This document shows, piece by piece, positions 21,280 through 27,299 of a DNA stretch of 27,299 nucleotides; the stretch's first letter is position 1, and every line of letters begins with the position of its first letter. The DNA is from a virus. The notes below the pieces were generated by a model, which had not been told where the DNA came from, did not search any database, and saw nothing but the letters and a program-made list of their open reading frames with translations. The stretch covers positions 1 to 27,299 of the IMG/VR virus record IMGVR_UViG_3300035199_000041; one strand, written 5' to 3'. The position numbers and the translations under genes were made by a program.

Positions 21280-21449
21280 TGCGGAGGATGAGCAATCGAC
21301 TCGATAACGGTATAGACCGGGACGGCTTCACCTTGGGAGTAAGCCTGGACTGGAGCCATGTATTCCTGGGGATAATCGGTATCTTGTTTTTAGCCCTGGC
21401 CTTCTTTGTCGGTCTGGCTTACGGAGTGGGTGTCTTATGCGACTCTTAG
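21279..21449 (+). CDS. Small single-TM protein (56 aa)
   Basis: 56 residues from ATG 21279, overlapping the upstream TGA. A polar N-terminus (MRRMSNRLDNGIDRDG) is followed by one hydrophobic helix at 28-50 (VFLGIIGILFLALAFFVGLA). It is translationally coupled on the left and overlaps the next ORF by 13 nt on the right. Size and topology fit a small lysis or membrane-modifying peptide; no family recognised. Confidence 0.55.
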   Translation: MRRMSNRLDNGIDRDGFTLGVSLDWSHVFLGIIGILFLALAFFVGLAYGVGVLCDS

Positions 21450-21562
21450 CGCTAATAGTCCTGGCTGGTTTGGTCGCCGTCATCGGGAGCGGCTTGATGT
21501 TGGGCTGGCTATATGAGGGGCCACGGCGCCTGGTAAGACTCGCCACTGTCAAGGCGTGCTGA
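21437..21562 (+). CDS. Small membrane peptide (41 aa)
   Basis: 41 residues from ATG 21437, overlapping the previous gene by 13 nt in another frame. A hydrophobic N-terminus (RLLALIVLAGLVAVIGSGLM) and a basic C-terminus (EGPRRLVRLATVKAC) give one TM segment. The stop TGA overlaps the next ATG. The overlap with a second small membrane ORF in a different frame is noteworthy. Evidence is coupling and hydrophobicity only. Confidence 0.45.
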   Translation: MRLLALIVLAGLVAVIGSGLMLGWLYEGPRRLVRLATVKAC

Positions 21563-21693
21563 TGTGCTGGTTTAACCGACATTGGTGGCGACCGCATCCG
21601 GAGGAGTGGGCCGTCCGGGTCTGCCGCATCTGCCGAGCTAGGGAGCAAGCGATGTATAACCCGACCACCGGGCTTTATTGGATACGGTTGTAG
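21562..21693 (+). CDS. Small aromatic protein with CxxC (43 aa)
   Basis: 43 residues from ATG 21562 (TGATG overlap). The sequence MCWFNRHWWRPHPEEWAVRV is followed by CRICRAREQ and an aromatic tail GLYWIRL. Short phage proteins of this 'HxW...CxxC' type are common and uncharacterised; the CxxC with His7 or His12 may bind zinc. It sits between two membrane peptides. Confidence 0.5.
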   Translation: MCWFNRHWWRPHPEEWAVRVCRICRAREQAMYNPTTGLYWIRL

Positions 21694-21695
21694 TC

Positions 21696-21854
21696 ATGTT
21701 TCCTATGGGGAAACTCAGGCCACAGATATTCCTTGCCATCGCCCTCCTGGGTTGTATCACCGGGTATGCCATTTACGCCGATATGGTGGAAGTGGCGACC
21801 GGGACCATAGGCGGATTAGTGGCGCTTGGCATGAAGGTGCTTGAGAATGACTAG
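21696..21854 (+). CDS. Small holin-like protein, two hydrophobic segments
   Basis: 52 residues from ATG 21696. QIFLAIALLGCITGYAIYAD (10-29) and a second, weaker segment at 34-48 (ATGTIGGLVALGMKV) suggest two short membrane helices joined by a brief turn, with a KVLEND tail. Similar short proteins appear in phages of many bacteria, often annotated as holin-like. It overlaps the next gene by 8 nt. A second SD-linked start (ATG 21705, Met4) is possible. Confidence 0.5.
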   Translation: MFPMGKLRPQIFLAIALLGCITGYAIYADMVEVATGTIGGLVALGMKVLEND

Positions 21855-22215
21855 CCGAGGGCTATTGACCCATTTCGTTCTCAACCGCCCACGGGACCAC
21901 TGGCGGGAGGTGAGCTGTCTGGAGATCGGATGCGTCAATTATGCGAATGGATGGAAGACCATCCTTCCGGTGGGCGATATAGCCAACATCGAGATGGTCC
22001 GCCGGTCGAATCTGGGCTTCAGGGAGGAGCGCGAGGACGGGCTAGTCGTCTTCGTATTTTCACCGGGACAGGAGTGCTTCACCGGCCAAGGTGGAGGGCA
22101 TAGGGTAGCGGTCGAGCGAGACCCGATATTGACCAGGGACAACCGGGTCATGGAGCCGCTGGAATTTATGGACAACTGGAACGACCACCAATATCGGAGG
22201 AGTGTAAATGGCTAA
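21847..22215 (+). CDS. Hypothetical tail-region protein
   Basis: 122 residues from ATG 21847; a TTG two codons upstream is an alternative. The protein is soluble, mixed alpha/beta: VSCLEIGCVNYANGWKTILP, then EDGLVVFVFSPGQECFTGQG and a C-terminal EFMDNWNDHQYRR. The pattern 'CxNxxxGWxT... F.F..GQxCF' recalls small proteins encoded near tail genes in many siphophages, with no known function. It overlaps the following tail-tube homologue by 8 nt. Confidence 0.6.
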   Translation: MTSRGLLTHFVLNRPRDHWREVSCLEIGCVNYANGWKTILPVGDIANIEMVRRSNLGFREEREDGLVVFVFSPGQECFTGQGGGHRVAVERDPILTRDNRVMEPLEFMDNWNDHQYRRSVNG

Positions 22216-22612
22216 AGAATCAGGGCTAGGAATGAGCGCGATCATCGACGATTCGGGCGGGTCGGCCCGGACTATATCCAACGACATAACAAGCATCGAC
22301 ATCGCCACGCCGAGGGAGGAGCAAGACATCACCGGGCTGGACAAGTCGGCCAGGGAACGTCTGCTACTCCTGGCGGACTTCACGGTGGCGATCTCGGGCG
22401 TCTTCAACGACGCCAGCAATATGAGCCATGACGTATTCAAGACGGTCCCATCGACCAGCGTGGCGCGGACGACGACCCTGGCGGTCTCCGGCCAGACCTT
22501 GCCGGGTGAGTTGTTCTATACCGACTACGCCTTGAGCCGGTCGGCATCCGGGGAACTGACCTGGTCCGCGCCCGGCTCACTGGCTGGTGGCGTGGTTCCT
22601 ACCTGGGCATAA
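22208..22612 (+). CDS. Second tail tube protein homologue (short form)
   Basis: 134 residues with GGAGG before ATG 22208. It is a paralogue of the 18946 product: MAKESGLG versus MAKKSGLG, TGLDKSARERLLLLADF versus TALNASAHERVMGLSDG, and a shared FNDA motif followed by a DVFKTV / AAFKGLV helix. It lacks the C-terminal beta-sandwich. It lies at the standard position of the tail tube, directly before the assembly chaperones. It could be the true tube, with the longer copy as a decorated or distal form, or the two could co-polymerise. Confidence 0.8.
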   Translation: MAKESGLGMSAIIDDSGGSARTISNDITSIDIATPREEQDITGLDKSARERLLLLADFTVAISGVFNDASNMSHDVFKTVPSTSVARTTTLAVSGQTLPGELFYTDYALSRSASGELTWSAPGSLAGGVVPTWA

Positions 22613-22613
22613 C

Positions 22614-23024
22614 ATGGTAGCTATTAACGGGACAACGGCCAAAGCCAAGAAGGGCTTCCGCATCCCGGACCAGACCGCCCATATAACCTTTAGCGGGACG
22701 GACTACGACGGGGCCGAGATATGGGTCAAGCTGAACGTCAGCTTCGCCCACTACATCGCCCTCCGGGAAGCCGCCGAGGGTGACGACCAGGCCAAGATGG
22801 CCGAGCTATTCGGCGGCGAGGTCTTGATGGAGTGGAACCTGGAGGACGCGTCCGGGGAGCCGGTCCCGGCCAACGGCGCCGGAATGCTCCAGATTCCATT
22901 GTCGTTGGCGATGCTCATCGTCCAGCATTGGATCGAGGCGGTCTCGGCGGTGCCTGTCCCTTTAGAACCGCCATCCGGCGATTTAAGCATGTTGGCGGCG
23001 GCATCGACCGCAACGGGCGAATGA
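22614..23024 (+). CDS. Tail assembly chaperone (G-type)
   Basis: 136 residues from ATG 22614; GTG 22587, inside the previous gene, is an alternative, and no strong SD is seen for either. The protein has an N-terminal beta region (HITFSGTDYDGAEIWVKLNV) and helices (VSFAHYIALREAAEGDDQAK). Position between tail tube and tape measure identifies it as the tail assembly chaperone that coats the tape measure. A CCCTTTA heptamer near its 3' end, in the correct frame for -1 slippage, would yield a longer product. Confidence 0.72.
   Translation: MVAINGTTAKAKKGFRIPDQTAHITFSGTDYDGAEIWVKLNVSFAHYIALREAAEGDDQAKMAELFGGEVLMEWNLEDASGEPVPANGAGMLQIPLSLAMLIVQHWIEAVSAVPVPLEPPSGDLSMLAAASTATGE
22958..22998 (+). promoter_or_regulatory. 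Probable -1 programmed frameshift site
   Basis: C CCT TTA in the zero frame is an X XXY YYZ heptamer (22958-22964). After a 3-nt spacer, CCGCCA (22968-22973) can pair with TGGCGG (22993-22998). Slippage leads into an ORF with no stop until 23176, giving a G-GT fusion as in lambda-like phages. Confidence 0.6.
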
Positions 23025-23176
23025 TCAGCAAACCTTGGGAACTGGAGGAGGCCGAATTGATAGACGGCCTCTGCCAGAGGTATTCATGTCTACCATCCCA
23101 GTTGATGGCCGAGGACGTAACGCTCCTCCGCATGGTGGCGATAGTCCAGGAGGGACAACCAGAGAGCGATGGCTAA
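23021..23176 (+). CDS. Second tail assembly chaperone (T-type; separate or frameshift product)
   Basis: 51 residues from ATG 23021 (ATGA overlap with the first chaperone). The sequence KPWELEEAELIDGLCQRYSC, then LPSQLMAEDVTLLRMVAIVQ, is a compact helical domain like the T-domain that recruits the tape measure in many siphophages. The same frame is open upstream, so it can be made as a C-terminal extension by -1 frameshift. In most phages only the fusion is made; whether this ATG is also used is unknown. It overlaps the tape measure ATG by 8 nt. Confidence 0.7.
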   Translation: MISKPWELEEAELIDGLCQRYSCLPSQLMAEDVTLLRMVAIVQEGQPESDG

Positions 23177-24776
23177 CCAGGTCGAGATACAGATAACCGC
23201 GGACCCGAAGAATGCCCAGGCGGGATTCAAAAGCACTCAGACGGCCTTCGGCAAGATGGCGGACGGCATCAAACGCCACCGCAAGGCCATCGGCGTCGGC
23301 CTCTCGGCTATCGGCGCCGGGATAACCGCGCTCGGCGTCTCCGCGGTCAAGTCCGCCCAGGAGGAAGCCATCGGCATCGCCCAATTGGACGTTGCCTTGA
23401 AGAACGTGGGGACATCCTACGATGCCCAGGCCGCGGCCATCGAGAAGGTCATCGCCGCCCAACAGAATAAGACCAACTTCGGGGACGAGGCCCAGCGGGA
23501 CGCCCTGATGGGCTTGATAAGTGTCTCCGGGGACTACGAGTCCGCGATGGCGGCATTGCCGGCGGTACTCGACCTGGCGGCTGGGAAGGGGATGGACCTG
23601 GGCGCGGCCTCGACCCTGGTGGCGAGAGCCATCGGCGGCGAGACCTCCGCGCTCAAGCGTTATGGGATCGAGGTGGAGAAGGGCGCCGGGTCAACCGAGG
23701 TCATCACGGCCATCATGGCTAAATTCGGCGGACAGGCCGAGGCGGCGGCGGACCCGATGGTGCAATTAAAGAACCGGGTCGGAGACCTCCAGCAAGAGTT
23801 CGGAAAGGCGTTGATGCCGGCGCTGACCTCGATGGCGGTCATCCTGGAGAAAGTGACGACCAAGCTGATCGCGTTCTCTACCGAGCATCCGCAACTAACA
23901 AACGTCCTGATGATAGTGGTCGCGGCATTCGGAGCGTTGGCCCTGGTCTTGGGGCCAATCTTGTTATTGTTGCCAACGATGGCGGCGTCCATCGGTATAC
24001 TCAGCGGCGCCTTCGGGATGCTCAGTCTTTCTATGCTCCCCATCACGGCGGTCGTCCTGGGCATCACCGCGGCCATCGTGGCCGGGATCATCATATACAA
24101 GAATTGGGATAAGATCGTCAAGGCGTTGAAAGTCACCTTCGAGAAGGTCTTCAACTTCATCTCGTCCATCGTCAAGAAGGTCTTGACCGCTATAACCGAT
24201 ATCTATAACTCCAAGCTGGGTTGGCTCCTCCCGGCGGGGCCGCTGGTTAAGGCCATATTCTTCCTCCGGGACAACTGGGACGAGATATGGACCGGCATCC
24301 AGACCAAGTTCAAAAGCGTAACCGATGCCCTGGCCTCGACATTCCGGAGCGTAAAGCGGACCATCCTGTCCATCTGGGACGGCATGGTGTCCGGTATCAA
24401 GGGCGCGATAAATAGCGTCATCGGTGCGATTAACGGATTCATCCGGAGCATCAACTCCATCAGGATCAGAGTCCCCGGCGTGGACATCCCGCTCGTCGGA
24501 CGGGTCGGCGGGTTCTCGGTGGGGATGCCCCAGATACCGGAGATTCCAAGTCTAGCCAAGGGCGGCATCGTCAACCGGCCCACCCTGGCGATGCTGGGGG
24601 AGTCCGGGCCGGAGGCGGTCGTCCCGTTGGGGCGTGGCCGCGGCGCCGGTATGACGATCAACCTCGTGATAAATGGGGACGTAAATGGGTTCGATGACTT
24701 CCAGCAAAAGGTGACCAGCGTCATCAGGGACGCCGTCCTGGGCGGCGGATTCTCCGGCGTACTGGCGAGGGCTTAG
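23169..24776 (+). CDS. Tape measure protein
   Basis: 535 residues; ATG 23169 overlaps the chaperone end. The N-terminus (MANQVEIQITADPKNAQAGF) and the helical region 25-230 are typical. Strong hydrophobic segments at about 245-310 (LMIVVAAFGALALVLGPILL, ILSGAFGMLSLSMLPITAVV) may help DNA cross the host membrane. The C-terminal signature SLAKGGIVNRPTLAMLGESG, then PEAVVPLGRG, is common in tape measures. At about 1.5 angstrom per residue the tail would be near 80 nm, a short siphovirus tail. No lysozyme or peptidase domain is seen. Confidence 0.9.
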   Translation: MANQVEIQITADPKNAQAGFKSTQTAFGKMADGIKRHRKAIGVGLSAIGAGITALGVSAVKSAQEEAIGIAQLDVALKNVGTSYDAQAAAIEKVIAAQQNKTNFGDEAQRDALMGLISVSGDYESAMAALPAVLDLAAGKGMDLGAASTLVARAIGGETSALKRYGIEVEKGAGSTEVITAIMAKFGGQAEAAADPMVQLKNRVGDLQQEFGKALMPALTSMAVILEKVTTKLIAFSTEHPQLTNVLMIVVAAFGALALVLGPILLLLPTMAASIGILSGAFGMLSLSMLPITAVVLGITAAIVAGIIIYKNWDKIVKALKVTFEKVFNFISSIVKKVLTAITDIYNSKLGWLLPAGPLVKAIFFLRDNWDEIWTGIQTKFKSVTDALASTFRSVKRTILSIWDGMVSGIKGAINSVIGAINGFIRSINSIRIRVPGVDIPLVGRVGGFSVGMPQIPEIPSLAKGGIVNRPTLAMLGESGPEAVVPLGRGRGAGMTINLVINGDVNGFDDFQQKVTSVIRDAVLGGGFSGVLARA

Positions 24777-26309
24777 ATGGTCGTTGCAACGTACAAGCTC
24801 CAGGTAGATTGGAACAACGACGGTGACTGGGGTGACACCGGGGAGGAGATCGACATGGGCCGGGTCCGCGGTATCACTTGCAGTTTCGGGAGGGACCGGG
24901 CATCGCAACTGACCGGGAAATCGAAATCGGGAAGCCTCCGGGCCGTGCTAGACAACCGGTCCGGGGACTATAACCAGTTCAATGCCGACTCGCCCATATA
25001 TGGCAACATCCTCCCAGGCCGTCCGGTCCGGTTGTTGGGGACATCAACCACCCAGTCCGATCAAGCTATATGGCAGGGCTACCTCCTCCGGATAACTCCC
25101 CAAGTTTTCCTGGGCGGCGATGCGATTGCGATCCTTGAATGCACCGGGCCGCTCGGCCAGGTAAATCTGGACCAAATCGAAGTCGCCATGGTCACTTCCC
25201 AAAGGACGGACCAGGTCGTGGACGACATCCTGGACGCCGCCGGTTGGGGCGCGGGGAGTAGCTACCGGACCCTGGACACCGGGAAGACGACCATTACGAG
25301 ATATTGGAAGTCGGCCACCTACACCGTCCCGGCCCTCCAGGAGGTGGAGTCCACCGAGGGCGGATTCATCAGGGAAGGGAAGAACGGGAAGATTATCTTC
25401 GACAACCGCCACCATCGCCTGTCCGGCGTGGGTCTGACCTCTCAGGCAACCTACTCGGACGCCTCGGGCGCGGCGAGGGTATATTCCGGCCTCATCATGG
25501 ATGACCCGCTCCCGCATATATTCAACATCTTTGAGACCGATGTCCAGACCTACACGACCGCCAGCGTGGCGGTACTCTGGACGCTTTCGGAGACCGGCGC
25601 CAGCTCCCCGTCCATCTCTCCCGGTGTGGCTAAGACTTACATCGCCCGGTATCCGACCACCGCCTCGGCCAACAACGCCAGGGGAGTTAACGCCTGGACA
25701 ACCACGGCGGCAACAACCGATATGCTGGGGAATACGGCGGCTGACGGCTCTGGGACTAACGTGACGGCGTCCATCGGTATCTCCGTTAGCAAGTCCTCGG
25801 AGACGATGGAGATCACCCTGACGAATAACACCTCGGCCACGGCTTACATAACCAAACTCCAGGCCAGGGGAACGGCCATCACGGCGGACGACCCGGCCTC
25901 CATCAAACAGGAAGACGCCACCTCCAAGACCGCCTTCGGCAAAAGAACTTGGCCGAGCAAGACCAAATTCATCCCGGATACCGGCGAGGCATTGGACTGG
26001 GCCGATTTCAACCTCTCGATCTATAAAGACCCGACCGCCGTCCTTGAGTTGAGTTATTTCGCCAATCGGGACACCAACGCCATCAATGAGATGTTGGACC
26101 GGGACATATCGGAACGGGTGACCGTGGTCGCAGACAACACGGCAGACCTCTCGCTGAACCGGGACTTCTTCATCGAGGGAGTCCACCATCAGATCGACGC
26201 CAACCGGCTCCATCAGGTGACGTACCTCCTCTCGGACGCCATTCAATTCTCTGATTTTTGGGTCTTGAATACGTCCGCCCTCGGGACTCAAACCAGGCTG
26301 GCTTACTGA
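24777..26309 (+). CDS. Distal tail / hub-associated protein
   Basis: 510 residues; ATG directly follows the tape measure stop. The N-terminal part (MVVATYKLQVDWNNDGDWGD, then SGSLRAVLDNRSGDYNQFNA and PGRPVRLLG) is a beta-rich domain common in distal tail proteins of phages from actinobacteria and others; 'LxVDWNxDGxW' is a distinctive opening. The middle (about 260-370) is a Thr/Ser-rich beta domain that may bind the surface. The C-terminal part (ELSYFANRDTNAINEMLDRD, then GVHHQID) resembles hub-type baseplate domains. Location after the tape measure supports a tail-tip role. No peptidase motif is visible. Confidence 0.75.
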   Translation: MVVATYKLQVDWNNDGDWGDTGEEIDMGRVRGITCSFGRDRASQLTGKSKSGSLRAVLDNRSGDYNQFNADSPIYGNILPGRPVRLLGTSTTQSDQAIWQGYLLRITPQVFLGGDAIAILECTGPLGQVNLDQIEVAMVTSQRTDQVVDDILDAAGWGAGSSYRTLDTGKTTITRYWKSATYTVPALQEVESTEGGFIREGKNGKIIFDNRHHRLSGVGLTSQATYSDASGAARVYSGLIMDDPLPHIFNIFETDVQTYTTASVAVLWTLSETGASSPSISPGVAKTYIARYPTTASANNARGVNAWTTTAATTDMLGNTAADGSGTNVTASIGISVSKSSETMEITLTNNTSATAYITKLQARGTAITADDPASIKQEDATSKTAFGKRTWPSKTKFIPDTGEALDWADFNLSIYKDPTAVLELSYFANRDTNAINEMLDRDISERVTVVADNTADLSLNRDFFIEGVHHQIDANRLHQVTYLLSDAIQFSDFWVLNTSALGTQTRLAY

Positions 26310-26743
26310 TGCCCGATGACTACATAGTCCAACACCAAGACCTCCAGCCGGAGGACTATCTGGTTATGGTCCGGGGGATGTATATGCGGATGGGATTCGG
26401 CCCACTCCCGGAGCCGACCGAGGACAACACTTCCGGGGAGGTTGCGGCCCGGATAAATCATGGCCGGTGGCTGGTCGATTGTCCTGGGTGCAACAGCGCC
26501 CTCGTTGTTGACCTTTCCCAGCCGGTCTTTATGTGTGTCGAATGCGGGAACACCGCCAACGACGGGAAATGGTTCCAGGTGACGATCCCGACCAACCGGA
26601 AGTCCATCGAGGCCGAGTTATTAAAGCGGCCCATGAACGGGCGCAACCCAGCCGAGGCGGTCAACCGGAACTGGGAACCAGGGGAGACCGTGGCAACGCT
26701 TAGACAAGAAAATTCCGACCACGGCATAGGAGGAGACAATTAG
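26309..26743 (+). CDS. Zinc-ribbon protein in the tail-tip operon
   Basis: 144 residues; ATG overlaps the upstream stop (TGATG). Residues 55-80 hold DCPGCNSALVVD and FMCVECGN, a four-Cys zinc ribbon, followed by a short helix (RKSIEAELLKRPMNG). The N-terminal 50 residues are polar with a Met-rich helix (YLVMVRGMYMRMGFG). A zinc ribbon is unusual among tail-tip proteins. It overlaps the fibre start, so it is produced with structural genes. Function unknown. Confidence 0.65.
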   Translation: MPDDYIVQHQDLQPEDYLVMVRGMYMRMGFGPLPEPTEDNTSGEVAARINHGRWLVDCPGCNSALVVDLSQPVFMCVECGNTANDGKWFQVTIPTNRKSIEAELLKRPMNGRNPAEAVNRNWEPGETVATLRQENSDHGIGGDN

Positions 26744-27299
26744 CTGGACAAGCCCGAAGACCTGGGCCAGCGGCTACGTCGTTTTGGCCGCAGATTTGAA
26801 CACGCACCTCCGGGATAATCTCAACGTCACCGCTCCGGCGGTGCTGACCACGGCGGGGGATATCCTCTATGCTTCGGGAGCCAACACTCCCGCGAGGCTT
26901 GCCAAGGACACCAACTCGACGAGGTCATTAACGAATACCGGGTCCAGCAACATCCCGGCGTGGGCACAAGTCGCCCTCGCGACCGGAGTCAGCGGGACTC
27001 TCCCGGTCGGGAACGGTGGCACCGGGGCCACAACATTCACGGCCAACGGAATCCTGGTCGGGAATGGGACATCAGCCGTCGCGGTCACCGCCACGATGGC
27101 CACCAAAGGCCATCTGATGGCCGGGGATGGGTCTGGTGCGCCGAGTATGTTAGCGGTCGGAACCAATGATTACGTCTTAACCGCCGACAGTGGTGAGGCT
27201 ACGGGTATCAAGTGGGCGGCGGCGGCGGGCGGCTCAGTAGACGAACAACTTTTCACCGGCAACGGTACATGGACGAAAGCGGCGGGAGTGACGGTGGTC
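26739..27299 (+). CDS. Tail fibre protein, N-terminal part (runs off the window), ATT start
   Basis: 187 codons to the window end, still open. The frame has a stop at 26727-26729; the only plausible initiation codon with an SD is ATT 26739, 5 nt after AGGAGG (26728-26733). The product then begins ISWTSPKTWASGYVVLAADL, matching the usual fibre N-terminus 'MxWTxPRTWxAGEVVTAAxLN'. Next come NTHLRDNL, the GNGGTGATT repeat type and a FTGNGTWTKAAGVTVV stretch, which in other fibres opens a glycine-rich tip domain. It overlaps the zinc-ribbon gene by 5 nt. Confidence 0.8.
   Translation, partial: MSWTSPKTWASGYVVLAADLNTHLRDNLNVTAPAVLTTAGDILYASGANTPARLAKDTNSTRSLTNTGSSNIPAWAQVALATGVSGTLPVGNGGTGATTFTANGILVGNGTSAVAVTATMATKGHLMAGDGSGAPSMLAVGTNDYVLTADSGEATGIKWAAAAGGSVDEQLFTGNGTWTKAAGVTVV

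Noticed and set aside
25044-26291. 415-codon ORF on the - strand
   Set aside because: It lies opposite the distal tail gene, has no credible start signal, and its Arg/Gly-rich translation is typical of a shadow frame in GC-rich codons.

Overview
The window is 27.3 kb of a tailed double-stranded DNA bacteriophage genome (Caudoviricetes, siphovirus-type). Every gene I can support is on the + strand. Genes are tightly packed, mostly with ATGA or TGATG stop/start overlaps and AGGAGG-type Shine-Dalgarno (SD) sites, so the host uses a standard bacterial anti-SD. Background DNA is about 60% GC with frequent GTG and TTG starts. The host cannot be named from the sequence. I see no integrase, repressor, tRNA or CRISPR; the window starts upstream of the early genes and ends inside a tail fibre gene.

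Left part (1-7691), early and replication region. Small DNA-binding and zinc-ribbon proteins come first. They are followed by an OB-fold-like protein with a proline-rich linker, a winged-helix replication initiator that carries iterons inside its own reading frame, a DnaC-type helicase loader, more tiny zinc ribbons, a DNA methyltransferase, a VRR-NUC nuclease and a second methyltransferase. The nuclease SD lies inside a perfect 12-bp hairpin.

Middle (7692-12375), packaging region. A terminator is followed by a promoter and a structured leader whose last hairpin covers the SD of a ParB-methyltransferase fusion. Then come the small and large terminase subunits, a cluster of very small proteins including one resembling Mu Com, and a strong Rho-independent terminator. 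One small gene here (12081) is driven by a promoter box nearly identical to the one upstream of position 870.

Right part (12376-27299), virion genes in HK97-like order: portal fused to a MuF domain, prohead protease, HK97-fold major capsid protein, head-tail adaptor, neck protein, tail terminator, tail tube, a block of membrane and hypothetical proteins, a second shorter tail-tube homologue, tail assembly chaperones with a probable -1 frameshift site, tape measure, distal tail protein, and a fibre that appears to start at ATT.

The most interesting signals are: iterons kept in two different reading frames; two independent leaders that hide an SD; low-GC inserts confined to the region between motif IV and motif I of two beta-type methyltransferases; a 27-nt promoter box repeated 11.2 kb apart; a CCCTTTA frameshift site; and a membrane-protein island between two tail-tube paralogues.
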